This document shows, in pieces, positions 49,655 to 59,615 of a stretch of DNA of 64,000 nucleotides. The notes beneath the pieces are model-generated. The model worked only from the letters and a program-made list of their open reading frames with translations. It ran no database searches and had not been told where the DNA came from. The position numbers and the translations under genes were made by a program. Every line of letters begins with the position of its first letter. The stretch's first letter is position 1. Source of the stretch: Azorinus chamasolen (taxonomy: Eukaryota > Mollusca > Bivalvia > Cardiida > Solecurtidae); contig OY755241.1 in assembly GCA_963576725.1 (NCBI GenBank), forward strand, positions 25,456,449-25,520,448. Direction: 5' to 3'.

Positions 49655-49900
49655 TTATGCCCCCCCAACGGCGGGCATATAGTAATCACATTGTCCGGCC
49701 TTCCTTCTGTCCTTCCATCCATCCCAAATTTTGTGTCCCTTTTATAACTTTTTATCTAAATGGATTTCAAAATTACCTGGCACAAATGTTCACCACACAA
49801 AGACGATGTGTCGCATTCAAGTCCATGGGTCAAAGGTCAAGGTCATCCATCAGGGTCAAAGGTCGGGGGCATAGTGTTTCACAAACACATCTGGTTTCTT
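49655..49900 (-). repeat. Short copy of the 'tgtttcacaaacacatct' repeat
   Basis: 'tatgcccccccaacggcggg' to 'gggggcatagtgtttcacaa' + 'acacatct'. It contains 'gggtcaaaggtcaaggtcat' (49828-49847), the reverse complement of the TGACCT block that fills 20262-22400, so it is probably the element from which that satellite expanded. Confidence 0.78.
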
Positions 49901-49972
49901 GATTAATCCTTTACCCGATAGTGACACATTTCAACACATACTGAAATGTGAAGATCTCTTACACAGTATTGT

Positions 49973-50212
49973 TTAACACATTCCTTCATATAAACGCCTT
50001 TACACTCATTTGCAAACAGAGTAGACCCATATCAGACGGCTCCTGGAGGAGCCGTCTGATCAAGGTCTACTATGTTTGCTTATGATATAGATTTGATTCT
50101 ACCTAACCCAAAAATTCCTGTGGCCATGTGCTATTATAAACAATTACATGTAATCTAATTAATATTCACAACATCATTATTTCTTACATGAATATTCATG
50201 GAGGAAGGATTA
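49973..50212 (+). mobile_element. MITE group A', mostly complete
   Basis: TTAACACATTCCTTCATATAA with hairpin tip 'gctcctggaggagc'; ends 'atgaatattcatggaggaag' without a clear TTAA. Confidence 0.8.
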
Positions 50213-50353
50213 GCCACATACCTCCATTAATCCGTTGCAAACAATAAACCCAGATCTGTAGAAGCTGCCTGATCAGGATCTATTCCGTATGCTAACGTTA
50301 CAGAACCGATTTTCTAGCTGTTACCGTTGCAACAACCAGAGCTTCAGATAAGA

Positions 50354-50560
50354 TACAGTATAACCCCACTAATGCAACCACCTAAAAGAAGAATAATTAT
50401 GGGTGCTAGATGCAGGTGGTAGCTTAATGCAGGACAAAAGTAATGCAGAAAGCTCCTAGGGGAGCTTTCTGCATTACTTTTGTCCTGCATTAAGCAACCA
50501 CCTGCTTTAAACGATACCAATGGCTGTTTATTAAGTGGTCGCATTAGAGGGGTTTTACTG
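50354..50560 (+). mobile_element. MITE group C, complete, TA|CAGT ends
   Basis: TA|CAGTATAACCCCACTAATG and 'gcattagaggggttttactg'|TA are a matching terminal repeat. Near-perfect hairpin with tip 'gctcctaggggagc'. Best preserved of its subtype, together with 61264-61462. Confidence 0.88.
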
Positions 50561-50589
50561 TACATAAATTGAAACATTTTCAAGAATAA

Positions 50590-50730
50590 CTTCTTTATGT
50601 CTCCACCAAACCCTATGTTGTGACCACTCTGTAGAATCGGCTCTTTGAGTGTTCACACCATAGGGTTTGGCGGAGAAATAAAGACTTTATTCTTGAAATT
50701 GTTAAAATTTACACATCTTATCTGTACCTC
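50590..50730 (+). mobile_element. Group F element
   Basis: 'tttatgtctccaccaaaccc' + 'tatgttgtgaccact' pairs with 'gtgttcacaccatagggttt' + 'ggcggagaaata'; constant tail 'aaaatttacacatcttatct' follows. Confidence 0.77.
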
Positions 50731-50794
50731 TGTAATTAATATAGATGATGTCATTTTCTCACATTAATATTCAACAGGTATAGGGTCAAACCTC

Positions 50795-50882
50795 TTTAGA
50801 TCATGGGTACACTATGTTACCAACTCTGTATACTATGGTACACTATGTTACCAACTTTGTATACTATGGTACACTATGTTTC
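50795..50882 (+). repeat. 34-bp tandem repeat, about 2.5 copies
   Basis: 'ggtacactatgttaccaact' + '(c/t)tgtatactat' repeats twice and begins a third time. Confidence 0.85.
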
Positions 50883-51110
50883 GGGGCTTCCTTGGCCGAG
50901 TGGTTATGGCATTGGACTGACAATCGCTCAGCCCCTCACAGCTGTGGGTTTGAACCCCGGTCTGGGTATTTGGGTTTTTCATGTGAGGAAGCCTTCCAGC
51001 TGGCTTGCGATAGGTCGGTGAAGGAACACGTGTCACTTTTCAACAGAAGTGTTACAAGAACGCAAGACACACAGACGGATATGTGACAGAACTGATCCCT
51101 AAGACGGTTA
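50883..51110 (+). mobile_element. tRNA-derived SINE, class II tRNA-like head
   Basis: 'cttccttggccgagtggtta' (A-box TGGCCGAGTGG), a long variable-arm region 'cagcccctcacagctgtggg' and 'tttgaaccccgg' (B-box). It resembles Ser/Leu-type tRNA but the acceptor stem does not close, and a non-tRNA body ('gaagccttccagctggctt') follows. Confidence 0.7.
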
Positions 51111-51167
51111 GTATGCAGTTAAGTTTCGCTAATCTGAGCACACACCAAGTTTCATTATCGGTATTTT

Positions 51168-51400
51168 TGTAACCCTTTACTCCAGGAATATTCATGTAAG
51201 AAATAATAACATCGTTGATATTAATTAGACGAATTGTTGAGGGTTTTTTTGCTATGGCAGAAACTGTAGAATCGGATCTATATTATATGATGAGCAAACA
51301 GAACAGACCCTGATCAGATGGCTCCTTTAGGAGCCGTCTGATCTCGGTCTACTCTGTTTGCAAGTACGTGAAAACACGTTTATATGGAGTAAAGAGTTGA
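51168..51400 (+). mobile_element. MITE group A', mutated ends
   Basis: 'taaccctttactccaggaat' to 'tttatatggagtaaagagtt'; good hairpin with tip 'gctcctttaggagc'. Confidence 0.8.
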
Positions 51401-51696
51401 GGCACATGAGTGTTTAATGATGGGCGAAAGTCTCACAGAAAGCTCCCCTGGGAACGTTCTGTATAACTCGCAATGCACCATGTGAACCAATGGATCTTGC
51501 TTTACAACGTCTTTCAAAAGCCAGTACAAGCGTTTTCCGCACTCATTGAGTTAAACGAAATGAACAATAAATGACTTGCAAATACCTCTCTGCCTGCCTT
51601 GGGCAAATCTACAATGGCCAAGTGAAACATCGAGTGCATGAATAACTCACCAGGACCCAAACTGGTTGAAAGTCTTAGTGGGTGGGTAGGGTACAT

Positions 51697-51950
51697 GTCC
51701 TTCATATAAACGTATTCTCATGCATTTGCAAACAGAGTAGACCAAGATCAGACGGCTCATGTAGGAGTCGTCCGATCAGGATCTGCTCTGTTTGTAAATG
51801 GAATGTAATAAATCTATATTTGTTTCTTTAGTTTCTAAAATGGCTACAAGTATCCACCTTCCATATTTTGTTACATGTATAACTATTTTGTCCATAACTA
51901 TTCAGTAGGTATCAAGATTTGGAATAAATTAGAACACGGAAAGGTTTAAT
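51697..51950 (-). mobile_element. MITE group A, mutated ends
   Basis: 'tccttcatataaacgtattc', tip 'gctcatgtaggagt', ending 'gaacacggaaaggtttaa'. Confidence 0.78.
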
Positions 51951-52138
51951 GCAGCTGGCTGCTTAGAGATCAAATCAAAGAAAGATATTTAATTGTACGA
52001 GTTCGCAAATTTTCTGCATGGACTTTTGACCTGTGAGTCTGCTCTTATATGCCCATTTCGAGTGTAGAATTATTAGAAGTACATGAACCTTGACCCCTGA
52101 CTCGGCTCTTATTGGTCCATGTAAAACTATTAGAAGTA

Positions 52139-52567
52139 TATTAAAACCTCTCTATAAAGACCAAAACATAGGTCTTAACTGTGTTTCTTATAAACTGGTG
52201 ACAGCCTCATGCAGGACGAAAGGTACGCAGAAAGCTTCCACTTGAGCTGTTGGCATTATTTTCATTCTCATGCCTCACAGACCCATACTTACTTAACCCT
52301 TTCCTCCATAAATACGCATTTTTACGCCCCTGTAAAAGTCACTTTATGAAACCATTGTGATAAATAGAGCATTTGCTCCATAGGAGCAAATGCTCTATTT
52401 ATCACAATGGTTTCAACACTATGCAATTCTAAAAAATTCCTTTTCTGTGGTTAATGCTCATTTTCGGTAGATTTATTCAAAGTGGTTGGATCTAGAAAAT
52501 AGCCTGTGGAGTAAAGGGTTAATTAGACCTCATTTTGATGGTCTTTTAAGACATGTTCTACTGTTTA
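52139..52567 (+). mobile_element. Decayed MITE group C split by a group B element
   Basis: C pieces 'attaaaacctctctataaag' and a poor hairpin, then 'agacccatacttac' (52292); resumes 'ttagacctcattttgatggt' to 'aagacatgttctactgt' (52566). Confidence 0.7.
52293..52522 (-). mobile_element. MITE group B nested in C
   Basis: TTAACCCTTTCCTCCATAA and GGAGTAAAGGGTTAA; intact hairpin, tip 'gctccataggagc'. Confidence 0.88.
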
Positions 52568-52569
52568 TT
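52564..52569 (-). terminator. Candidate polyadenylation signal for the minus-strand gene
   Basis: AATAAA on the minus strand (plus 'tttatt'), about 210 bases after the stop at 52781. It lies in the terminal repeat of a C element, so the transposon may supply the poly(A) signal. Not proven. Confidence 0.4.
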
Positions 52570-52780
52570 CAAATATTCACCCATATCGTTCTTAAGGTCA
52601 AATATTTTGTGAGTACCTGGCATGCATGGAGATTTGGGAATGACAAGTATTTGTTTTTAAATCTAATCTTAATGTTTTGGAAGGAGTAACAACAATAAAA
52701 CATTGTATATTTACATTTAAACAATTTTCTTTTTCTATCTGTTTTCCGTCTACAAAATATCAAAGCAATCATCATAAACA

Positions 52781-53748
52781 TCACTTATTTCTTAGCCAAA
52801 GGTAAGCTCCCAGAACCCCAACAGCCCCTACTGGCAAAACATACTTTAGACATTTTTTGACAAAGCTGTATCGTTCCCTTGTCTCCCCAGAGGCCTCTGT
52901 AAGAGAGATGTTCCTGTTGACTTCTAGTACGTCATTGTCGTTGACATCGAGTGTTGTTGCCATGTGACTTTCTATGTCGTAATCTGCTGGTGCGTGCATG
53001 TCTGTAATAGCATTTTTCATCTTCTCCGTTTCATCACATCTGGATGGATTGATTGTGACAATATCATCATTTAAGTCAACTTTGTAGCCACGAGTGATTT
53101 TAATTTCTTCAGAACGATCAAACACAAGCTCATGACATTTCACCGTGTTGTCATCAACCTCCTCGTGTTCGCTCTTCTCTTCGCCATCATTGATGCTGTC
53201 TTGATTACCGAACTTACTCTCATAGATGACTTTCATCTCATCTAGTTTTGCACCATCCTTTCTATTTTCCGGGCGAACTTTAATACTTTTTCTTGGAATG
53301 TCAGCAGTTGTATCGACTATTTCATGTCTGCAAATAACGACGCACGTTTTCTCAAACCGCCCAAATACCTTCTCATGGCTCAGTGGCTCACGCTTGCACG
53401 TGCATCTGTCTGTTCCGTTGGTAACTTGTATCACTTTGTCTTTCATCTCAATAACGGGTTTAGTAACATCCTCTTTGTCCTTGTCAGTTTTCTTTCCATC
53501 CTTCTTTTTGTCACTTTTCTTGTCTTCGTCCTTCTTTGTCTTCTCTCCTGTCTTCTTCAGGTGCTTCTTACGGAGACATACATTTTGTACTTCAGTTTCG
53601 TCCTGAGAGAAGTCAGGTTTCGTCGCCTTTGGTGGACTGCGCATTCTGCATGTCACTCTGCCCCCGGCGGAAAAGTACTCAACATTGTGACATTCTTCTT
53701 CGGGTACATCTTCCCCTCTCATGTCCCAGCCTCTTGGTGTTGGTTTAA
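52781..53748 (-). CDS. Unknown gene, last coding exon
   Basis: The acceptor on the minus strand is 'cgttatacag' just above 53748; the exon opens in 'KPTPRGWDMRGEDVPEEE' and ends at TGA 52783-52781. An open frame continues upstream to 53818 but that part is tandem repeat, so it is intron. The acceptor itself lies in the first unit of the array 53746-54150. Confidence 0.8.
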
Positions 53749-56700
53749 CTGTATAACGAACAATGGTTACAAAAATGATTACCAGAGCTAATTTGTGTAA
53801 TGAACAATGGTAAGACAATGATTACTAGAGCTTAATAGTTGCTAATATTGCAGACACAAATGATTACATGTACCAGATTTAAAGCGTGTAAAGAATATTT
53901 GTTACACAATGATTACCAGACCCTTAATTGTGTAACAAATAATAGTTACAGAATTATTACTAGAGTTTTAATTGTATAACAAATAATAGTTACACAATGG
54001 TTATGAGAGCTTAATTGTGTAACAAATAATAGTTACACAAATGATTACCAGAGCTCAATTGTGTAAACAAACAATTGTTACGCAAATTATTACCAAAGCT
54101 TAATAGTGACACAAAAATGGTTACACAAATTATTACCAAAGATTTTTAGTAATTACACCGCAACACGAGATCTATAGATAATGCGTTTATCTTAAATAAT
54201 AAAATCATCTTTTTTATAGGAGCTTTCTATATTACTTTTGACCTGAATTAAGCTACCACCTGCTTAACATACCCATAATTAGACCCCCCCCCCCTTTTAA
54301 TGGTCGCTTAACCCATTCCCACTTAGACTATTTTTAGACCCAACCTCTTTGATTAAATCTACCCAAAAGGAGCATTAACTAAAGAAAAGGAAATTTTCAG
54401 ATTTGTGTAGTTTTGAAACCATTGTGATAAATAGAGCATTTGCTCCTGTGGAGCAAATGCTCTATTTATCACAATGGTTTCATAAAGTGACTTTTACAGA
54501 AGCGTCAAAAGGCGTCAATATGCGGGAATGGGTTAAGACATGTTCTATTGTGCTAAAAACTACATTAATTTTCTGTTACTTTACATAGTTTCTGGGGAAC
54601 TTAGTCTAATTTACTCTTACATGTTGATAAATTTGGAGTGCGGACAGAAATGTTCACTGGACTTCCGGTTCTCGTGAGCCATCCCTTGAGCTCTCTCATC
54701 CTGACTTCCGGTTCATCGTAGTTTATCTGGATCATGACTGGCACGTGTCCCAGACGTAGCACTCTCTCAAAGTCCTCCACGTGCATGGTATGCTGATCCT
54801 TGACACGTAGAACCATCAGCTTGTATCTCATCACACAGTTCTTAGGCAATCTAGACAAGAGAACAAGTTAGTTACAGTCACACCACTATACAGCGACCAC
54901 TGAAATGAAGTCGAACACTCTAATTTTGGATGGGTTTGTAAAACCCGTAGCAGATTAATGTACATCGAAAGTTTTACAGTCAGTTGTTAGATGAGCTTAC
55001 TACATAACTTAGTTCTACATTAAACAGCCGTCTCCCTGACCGAAACCTATGTTCATTCATTAACCCTTTCCGGTTTCATGCATTTGCAAATAGAGCAGAC
55101 CCAGATCAGGCGGCTCGTATCAGGGTTTGCTCTGTTTGCTAATGGAATTCGAAATATATGTTTCCCTACTTCCTAAAATGGTTACAACGTTCCACCTTCC
55201 ATATTTCTTTATAACTACCTTTTCCATGAATATTCAATAGCTATTGAAATTTGGAATAAACATAGAACAGGAAAAGTGTTAAGTGGTGAATACAGAGACG
55301 TTTTACAAGTGGCTGAGTACTCCTGGGTCCATGCTAATAAAGCTTTTTAGTTGAGTAGATGAGTTCGTTCTCAAGATTTTGATTGATCAGATTTGAGTTC
55401 TCAAGCTTTTGATTGGTCAGATTTGAGCCAAAGGCTCAAATCTGACCAATCAAAAACTTGAGAACGAACTCAGACTCAACTAAAAGTTTTATAAGCATAA
55501 TAATAATAATAAGAATAATTTTATTTGGCTAGTATACATAACATGGCAATTTAAAACAAAATGATGCATAAAAATCCAATACAATAATAACTATGAAATT
55601 CATCAGTCTAAAAAATAATATTATTACATAAATAAAATTTAAATACACATGTATATTAACTCGATGTAAGATAGCCATGCAATGTACACCAATACCAGAG
55701 ATAACACAAAAAAGATGAAAGGATTCCTCTTATTTCCATTGTGGTCCCTAGAATGGACCCAGGACAGAGCTACAGATAAGGGTGCGTACTCAAATAATAA
55801 AATAGCCATTTCTCCACTCAACCATATACATGTACTGCGACCACTCTGTAGAATCGTCTCGGCGAGGCGAGTGGTCACAGTGCAGGGTTCGGTGGAGAAA
55901 GAGGGACTTATTTTTTAAAATGTTTTAATTTACGCATCTTATCTGGAGCTCCATTGGGGTATTACAACTACATGTATATCAATTGTTCTATTCAAAAATG
56001 TATATAGTTTAATACGTTTCACTCTTCCACAGCCATATTTACATATTTTCCCTGAATTAAGTCTGACAGAGTAACGCTTTGTATACAAGTACAGTTGAAC
56101 TTCGATATCTCGAACTCGGATAACTCGAACTTCGGGATAACTCGAACAAAAACTTCAGTCCTTCCAAAACTTGCAATACAGAATTGCTCTAAAATGTATC
56201 GCTACAGATATCTAGAATCACATGTGACAGCTTAATACAAGTCTAAAGTAATGCTGAAAGCTCCTACAGGAGCTTTCAGCATTGCTTTAGACCTGTATTA
56301 AGCTGTGGCATTGAGAAATCGTTCAGAATAGAAATCGGATGACTCGAACTCCTGTTATCTCGAACTAATTTGTACGGTCCCTTGAAGTTCGAGTTGTCGA
56401 AGTTCAACTGTATATATAGTTCTTTGTGTGGTATATTCTACTACAGGGTGTTTTAAAGATTTTCGTTTTTAACCTACCCTATTTCCAGGAAGTACTGGTT
56501 AAAGCCAATGTAGTTGACCAGTTGTGTCTCCTCAAGTCTCCAGTTAGGACTGATCTTATCCAACATGGTGGCAATAATCCGGACCTCTTCTGTCGCAGGT
56601 TCGAAACACGGCTTCGTAATCCGAACCACGACACGTACACACTTGTTTGTATCGGTTGATGTCATCTACAATACATAAATGTACAAATTTTAGCACAGAG

Positions 56701-58257
56701 TAGAACATAAGAAGAGCAATGGTCTATCAATGTTTCTTATTTCTCCGCCAAACCTTGTCTTATTAGTAGAATTCATCCCAATGAGCACTGAAGTAGTTCT
56801 AAGGGAGGAAAAGTTACTGGCCTCTACCGGGATTTGATCTCCGGACCTCTGGGATACTAGTCCGACACTCAAACCATGTCGCTAAAGGGTTAACCCAACC
56901 GCAAGACTGTTGGCGATGCCTTATATAGGCCGATCAGGGTAGAGTTTTGTGGAGAAATACTGTAGCATATTTATGTAAATATGTAAAGGATGTATTCTAT
57001 TTTACATAGAGGGTCTAAAAAACTTCAGTCTGATAATGCATTTCTTCTGATTCAATACAATAAAACATGGCCAAAACTACACTTTAATTCTGACGATAAA
57101 TTTAGTATAAGTATCGGTCTAAGACATGTGGGGCTTTCTACTAGACTTTCATCCTGCAGTAAGCGGTCAATTTGCCTAAAAGTATCTAAATTCTTCTCTA
57201 CTAGAATTCAAGTTTATAGTAAGTTTATTGTATATTTGTATATCACCAATACAATACTAATTGTATTAACCTTTGGCCTGTCAAAACAATTATGCTTACT
57301 AAACCTCCGAGCTGATGTAATTGTTACACCCAATTCGAAAAATGGTTTTGACAAGTAACTGCTGGATGTCTAATAACTTGGTTACTCAGTATCTCATCTG
57401 GATCCAAGCTGTTTGCAAATGATAATAGAGAGTTAATGCACGTTTTTTCGGGCAATAACATCTGCAGTGTCCCGAGGGATTGTTGTTGGCCCGAGCCCGA
57501 AGGGCGAGGGCAACAACATTCCCGAGGGACACTGCAGTTGTTATTTCCCGAAAGCAAACGTGTATTAACGCTATTCTTGCATAAAACCATTTTTCCGCTT
57601 TCCTGCATCAATTTAATTCTTCCAAATACAAGCAAAGTTACGGCAGCAAAACTATACACTTCCTTGACACTTCGTTCGATGTATGCTGTTTCCGGGCCAC
57701 TGGTTTGTTTTCTTTTTCTGACGTCAAATCATGATTGTATCTAATACCGTTTACACTGCAGAATTTCATTCAATATGTATATCACTAAAAACAGTTCATT
57801 GTCGGTGCCCCTGAAATACTCGCACCGGCGTTCACCTACAAAACGCTATAGTATTCGCGTCCATTGTTTACCTTAGGCCCCGAATAGGTATAATTAAAAC
57901 CTGTCAACAACAGCGCGTGAGCACGAGAATCGCCTTGTTAATACATGGTCTAGCGGGACTACAACATCACGTTTTGTGCAAGAATCATGGATCCAAGCCG
58001 TTTGCAAATGATAATCAGGTCAAAATCGGCAGGTTCAACGGCCCAGTATATTAACTTATAAGTAGTGGCAATAGATATACAATATTTTAACTTATCAGTA
58101 ATAGATAGATATACAATGTATTTAATTATCAGTAGTCGCGAGAGATATAAAATATATTAACTTATCAGTAAGGTCGATAGATATACAATACATGTATATT
58201 AACGTATCATTAGGGGCGATAGATATACAACAGGAAAGGAAAAAAGGAAAGCTTACC
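52781..58257 (-). CDS. Uncharacterised protein with C-terminal membrane anchor, 461 residues
   Basis: Coding exons 56665-56478, 54850-54621 and 53748-52781 (minus strand) join in phase (2+1, 1+2) to 1386 bases; a non-coding exon ends at 58257. Residues 1-150 look folded: 'CVRVVVRITKPCFEPATEEV', 'FERVLRLGHVPVMIQINYDE', 'SPVNISVRTPN'. About 200-235 is a lysine run ('KKHLKKTGEKTKKDEDKK'), followed by a Cys cluster ('CTCKREPLSHEKVFGRFEKT') and an acidic stretch. The last 20 residues, 'YVLPVGAVGVLGAYLWL' + 'RNK', are a hydrophobic segment with a short basic end, the layout of a tail-anchored protein (outer mitochondrial, ER or peroxisomal membrane). There is no signal peptide at the start. I do not recognise the family and assign no function. 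The start is fixed by an in-frame TAG upstream in the non-coding exon and no other ATG between. Confidence 0.75.
53746..54150 (-). repeat. 45-bp tandem array at a splice acceptor, about 8 copies
   Basis: Plus-strand unit 'cttaattgtgtaacaaataa' + 'tagttacacaaatgattacc' + 'agag'. The unit next to the exon reads 'gtttaactgtataacgaaca' and contains the acceptor (minus 'gttatacag|tta'). Units are 70-90% similar, older than the MRRF arrays. Confidence 0.85.
54218..54560 (+). mobile_element. MITE group C (left part lost) split by a group B element
   Basis: 'ataggagctttctatattac' + 'ttttgacctgaattaagc' and a C-run (54284-54294), interrupted at 'ggtcgcttaa'; resumes 'ttaagacatgttctattgt'. Intact C elements read 'cttaagacagg' here. 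Confidence 0.82.
54308..54536 (+). mobile_element. MITE group B nested in C, TTAA duplicated
   Basis: TTAACCCATTCCCACTTAG and GGGAATGGGTTAA; hairpin tip 'gctcctgtggagc'. The host C element's single TTAA is doubled, a second clear occupied/empty comparison. Confidence 0.9.
54621..54850 (-). CDS. Unknown gene, second coding exon
   Basis: The acceptor is minus 'tgttctcttgtctag' and the donor minus 'caacat|gtaaga'. It encodes 'LPKNCVMRYKLMVLRVKDQH', 'FERVLRLGHVPVMIQINYDE' and 'VRMRELKGWLTRTGSPVNIS'. Starts in phase 2 and ends in phase 1, matching its neighbours. Confidence 0.82.
55060..55282 (-). mobile_element. MITE group A, right hairpin arm shortened
   Basis: TTAACCCTTTCCGG...GGAAAAGTGTTAA; hairpin 'cagatcaggcggctcgtatc' with the right arm partly deleted. 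The stretch 54880-55030 just before holds decayed C-type ends ('cactatacagcgaccactg'). Confidence 0.8.
55347..55490. repeat. Long palindrome with duplicated left arm
   Basis: 'gagttcgttctcaag' + 'attttgattgatcagatttg' + 'agttctcaagcttttgattg' + 'gtcagatttgagcc' pairs with 'ggctcaaatctgaccaatca' + 'aaaacttgagaacgaactc'. The left arm contains a second partial copy, so alternative pairings are possible. Outer ends 'ttttagttgagt' and 'actcaactaaaa'. Confidence 0.85.
55495..55650. repeat. (ATA)n with AT-rich LINE-end-like sequence
   Basis: 'taataataataataagaata' + 'attttatttggctagtat' resembles the 3' end of LINEs in this window (compare 4577-4610). No coding part. Confidence 0.45.
55800..55947 (+). 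mobile_element. Group F element
   Basis: 'catttctccactcaaccata' ... 'gcgaccactctgtagaatcg' pairs with 'gcgagtggtcacagtgcagg' + 'gttcggtggagaaa'; constant tail 'aaaatgttttaatttacgca' + 'tcttatctgg'. Confidence 0.75.
56093..56411 (+). mobile_element. Pogo/Tigger-like MITE carrying the group C hairpin
   Basis: TA|CAGTTGAACTTCGATATCT and 'gagttgtcgaagttcaactg'|TA. These ends differ from other C elements, but the centre is the C-type hairpin 'agtctaaagtaatgctgaaa' + 'gctcctacaggagc' + complement. An independent terminal type with the same hairpin module. Confidence 0.87.
56478..56665 (-). CDS. Unknown gene, first coding exon
   Basis: Begins exactly after the acceptor 'gtattgtag' with ATG (56665) and ends at minus 'aatagg|gtaggt'. 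It encodes 'MTSTDTNKCVRVVVRITKPC' and 'MLDKISPNWRLEETQLVNYI'. A start immediately at a splice acceptor is unusual but the upstream exon carries an in-frame stop. Confidence 0.78.
56740..56955 (-). mobile_element. tRNA-derived SINE-like repeat framed by group F-like ends
   Basis: Minus strand: 'gacatggtttgagtgtcgga' (A-box region) and 'ggagatcaaatcccggtaga' (B-box region). Outer parts 'tttctccgccaaaccttgtc' and 'gtagagttttgtggagaaat' resemble group F terminal repeats. Confidence 0.55.
57433..57568. repeat. 136-bp hairpin, TTAA-like ends
   Basis: 'gttaatgcacgttttttcgg' ... 'cagtgtcccgaggga' pairs with 'tcccgagggacactgcag' ... 'ttcccgaaagcaaacgtgta' + 'ttaac'. The loop region holds a second nested pair around 'cccgagcccgaagggcgagg'. 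Confidence 0.8.
58045..58235. repeat. 45-bp tandem repeat, about 4.5 copies
   Basis: 'ttaacttatcagta' + 'gt/ggcgatagatatacaata' units, 75-90% alike, ending about 20 bases inside intron 1 of the minus-strand gene, next to its donor. Confidence 0.78.
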
Positions 58258-58410
58258 TGTAATATAAACGCAGTACAAAACTTTCGTTGCAGAAACTAAT
58301 TGTAGTGATCTGACAATAACGTCGTTACTACTGTAGTCTACAACGTCATGACGTCGTCAAAATATCCGGTGGTGTTCGTAACATTCCGGTGATCTTCAGA
58401 AAATACTGAA
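58257..58410 (-). promoter_or_regulatory. Non-coding first exon and promoter of the minus-strand gene
   Basis: The donor on the minus strand is 'attacag|gtaagc' at 58257/58256. Upstream on the minus strand lie 'accggaatgt' and 'accggatatt' (ETS-type CCGGAA/T sites) and 'gacgacgtcatgacgt' (CRE/ATF-like TGACGTCA core), within 120 bases. No TATA box. The transcription start is probably in 58300-58400 but is not fixed by sequence. Confidence 0.5.
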
Positions 58411-58514
58411 TTAGTACAATGTGTTTTATGGCTTTTATTTGATTTAACTGCATGCATAAATGTTGAACAGGTTATACTGTTTTACACTCCTCAGCATTCA
58501 TGTGTTAGAGTATC

Positions 58515-59155
58515 CGTTGTGTCGTTTAAAATCAGACTATTCGACATATTTCGGAACACTCCGAAATGTACCCGATGTACATCGGACATTCTCGTCTAAT
58601 TCCGGGAATGCCGATCCGTTTAACCGACTACGACTATGGAACGCCATTCTGCCATGCTATTTGCTAAATGCTTAATGCGAAATGCTTAATGCAAAATGCC
58701 GAATGCTTTATGCCAATTGTGTAAATTGCTAGGGAAAGAACCGGAATGTTCCAAATGATAGATGTAAATGACAAATGCGAAATGCGACATGCTTATTGCT
58801 AAATGCATGTTTGCACTACTAGCATTGAACAACGCCATTTTTAATTTAATAGTGCAATAAGTAATAAGCTTTACTGTAAATAAACATGCATTTAGCAAAT
58901 GTATAGTTACTTTAAAAATAGCGCTGTTCAATGATAGTAGTGCAAACATGCATTTCGCAATAAGCATTTAGCATTTGTCATTTACATCCATCATTTGGAA
59001 CATTCCCTAGCAATTTATACAATTGACAAAAAACATTTCGCATTTTGTATTTAGCAATTAGCATGGCGGAATGGCGTTCCATACGTTTGGTTTCGATTCC
59101 TGACATGAACCTCCGAAATATACCGAAGTATAAATCGGCAAATAACGACACCTTG
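58515..59155. mobile_element. Foldback element nested in an outer inverted repeat
   Basis: Inner element 58634-59083: 'tatggaacgccattctgcca' + 'tgct' against 'agcatggcggaatggcgttc' + 'cata', with long arms full of 'aatgc' phrases ('gctaaatgcttaatgc') and a centre 'gcatgtttgcactactagca' / 'gatagtagtgcaaacatgca'. Outside it 'gtgtcgtt' / 'aacgacac' and 'catatttcgga' / 'tccgaaatata' form an outer inverted pair. Lies just upstream of the minus-gene promoter. Confidence 0.83.
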
Positions 59156-59547
59156 ACATTTACAAACAGAATATCCCCAGATCAGCGTCCTTGAAAATTG
59201 TGACCGGGTCCCTCGTCTGCACGTGCGTGTCTATTAGCTAACATTTAAAACAACCGCGCGTGCGCACTAGATCTTCCATATAACTCTTACCTCGCTGTGA
59301 GAAACTATTTCTGCTTAACTTTGGACCTGGTGACGTTTTGACTTCTTACGGTTCGATCAAGTTTTTCAGAAACTATCAACCCTTTCATAAACCTGTTTTC
59401 ACGCATTTGCAAACATAGTAGACCCAGATCAGACGGCTCCTCTGTTTGCTAATGGAATTTGAAAGATCGGGGGGGGGGGGGGTACTTTCTAAAATGGCTA
59501 TAATGTTCTATCTACCATATTTCGCTGTAACTGTTTTGCCATGAATA

Positions 59548-59615
59548 TAAAAGTAAAAGTACCTAGTTATAGTCTACTTTCAATCCGAATGACCGCTCAG
59601 CCGACTGTACATTTA
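59548..59615 (-). mobile_element. SINE tail fragment
   Basis: 'aagtaaaagtacctagttat' + 'agtctac' and 'gaccgctcagccgactgta' are the reverse complement of the SINE tail at 41370-41430. Confidence 0.65.

Noticed and set aside
50883..50960. A functional Ser/Leu-type tRNA gene
   Set aside because: Internal promoter boxes fit but the acceptor stem is poor and a non-tRNA body follows; SINE head more likely.
53226..53791. Plus-strand open frames of 126 and 155 codons with hydrophobic content
   Set aside because: They are antisense to the lysine/glutamate-rich coding exon; Lys codons read backwards give Phe/Leu/Ser runs.
53758..53818. An apparent start Met (with signal-peptide-like hydrophobic stretch) for the last exon of the minus-strand gene at 53818
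   Set aside because: The added residues are translated 45-bp tandem repeat; a good acceptor and phase-matched upstream exons show this part is intron.
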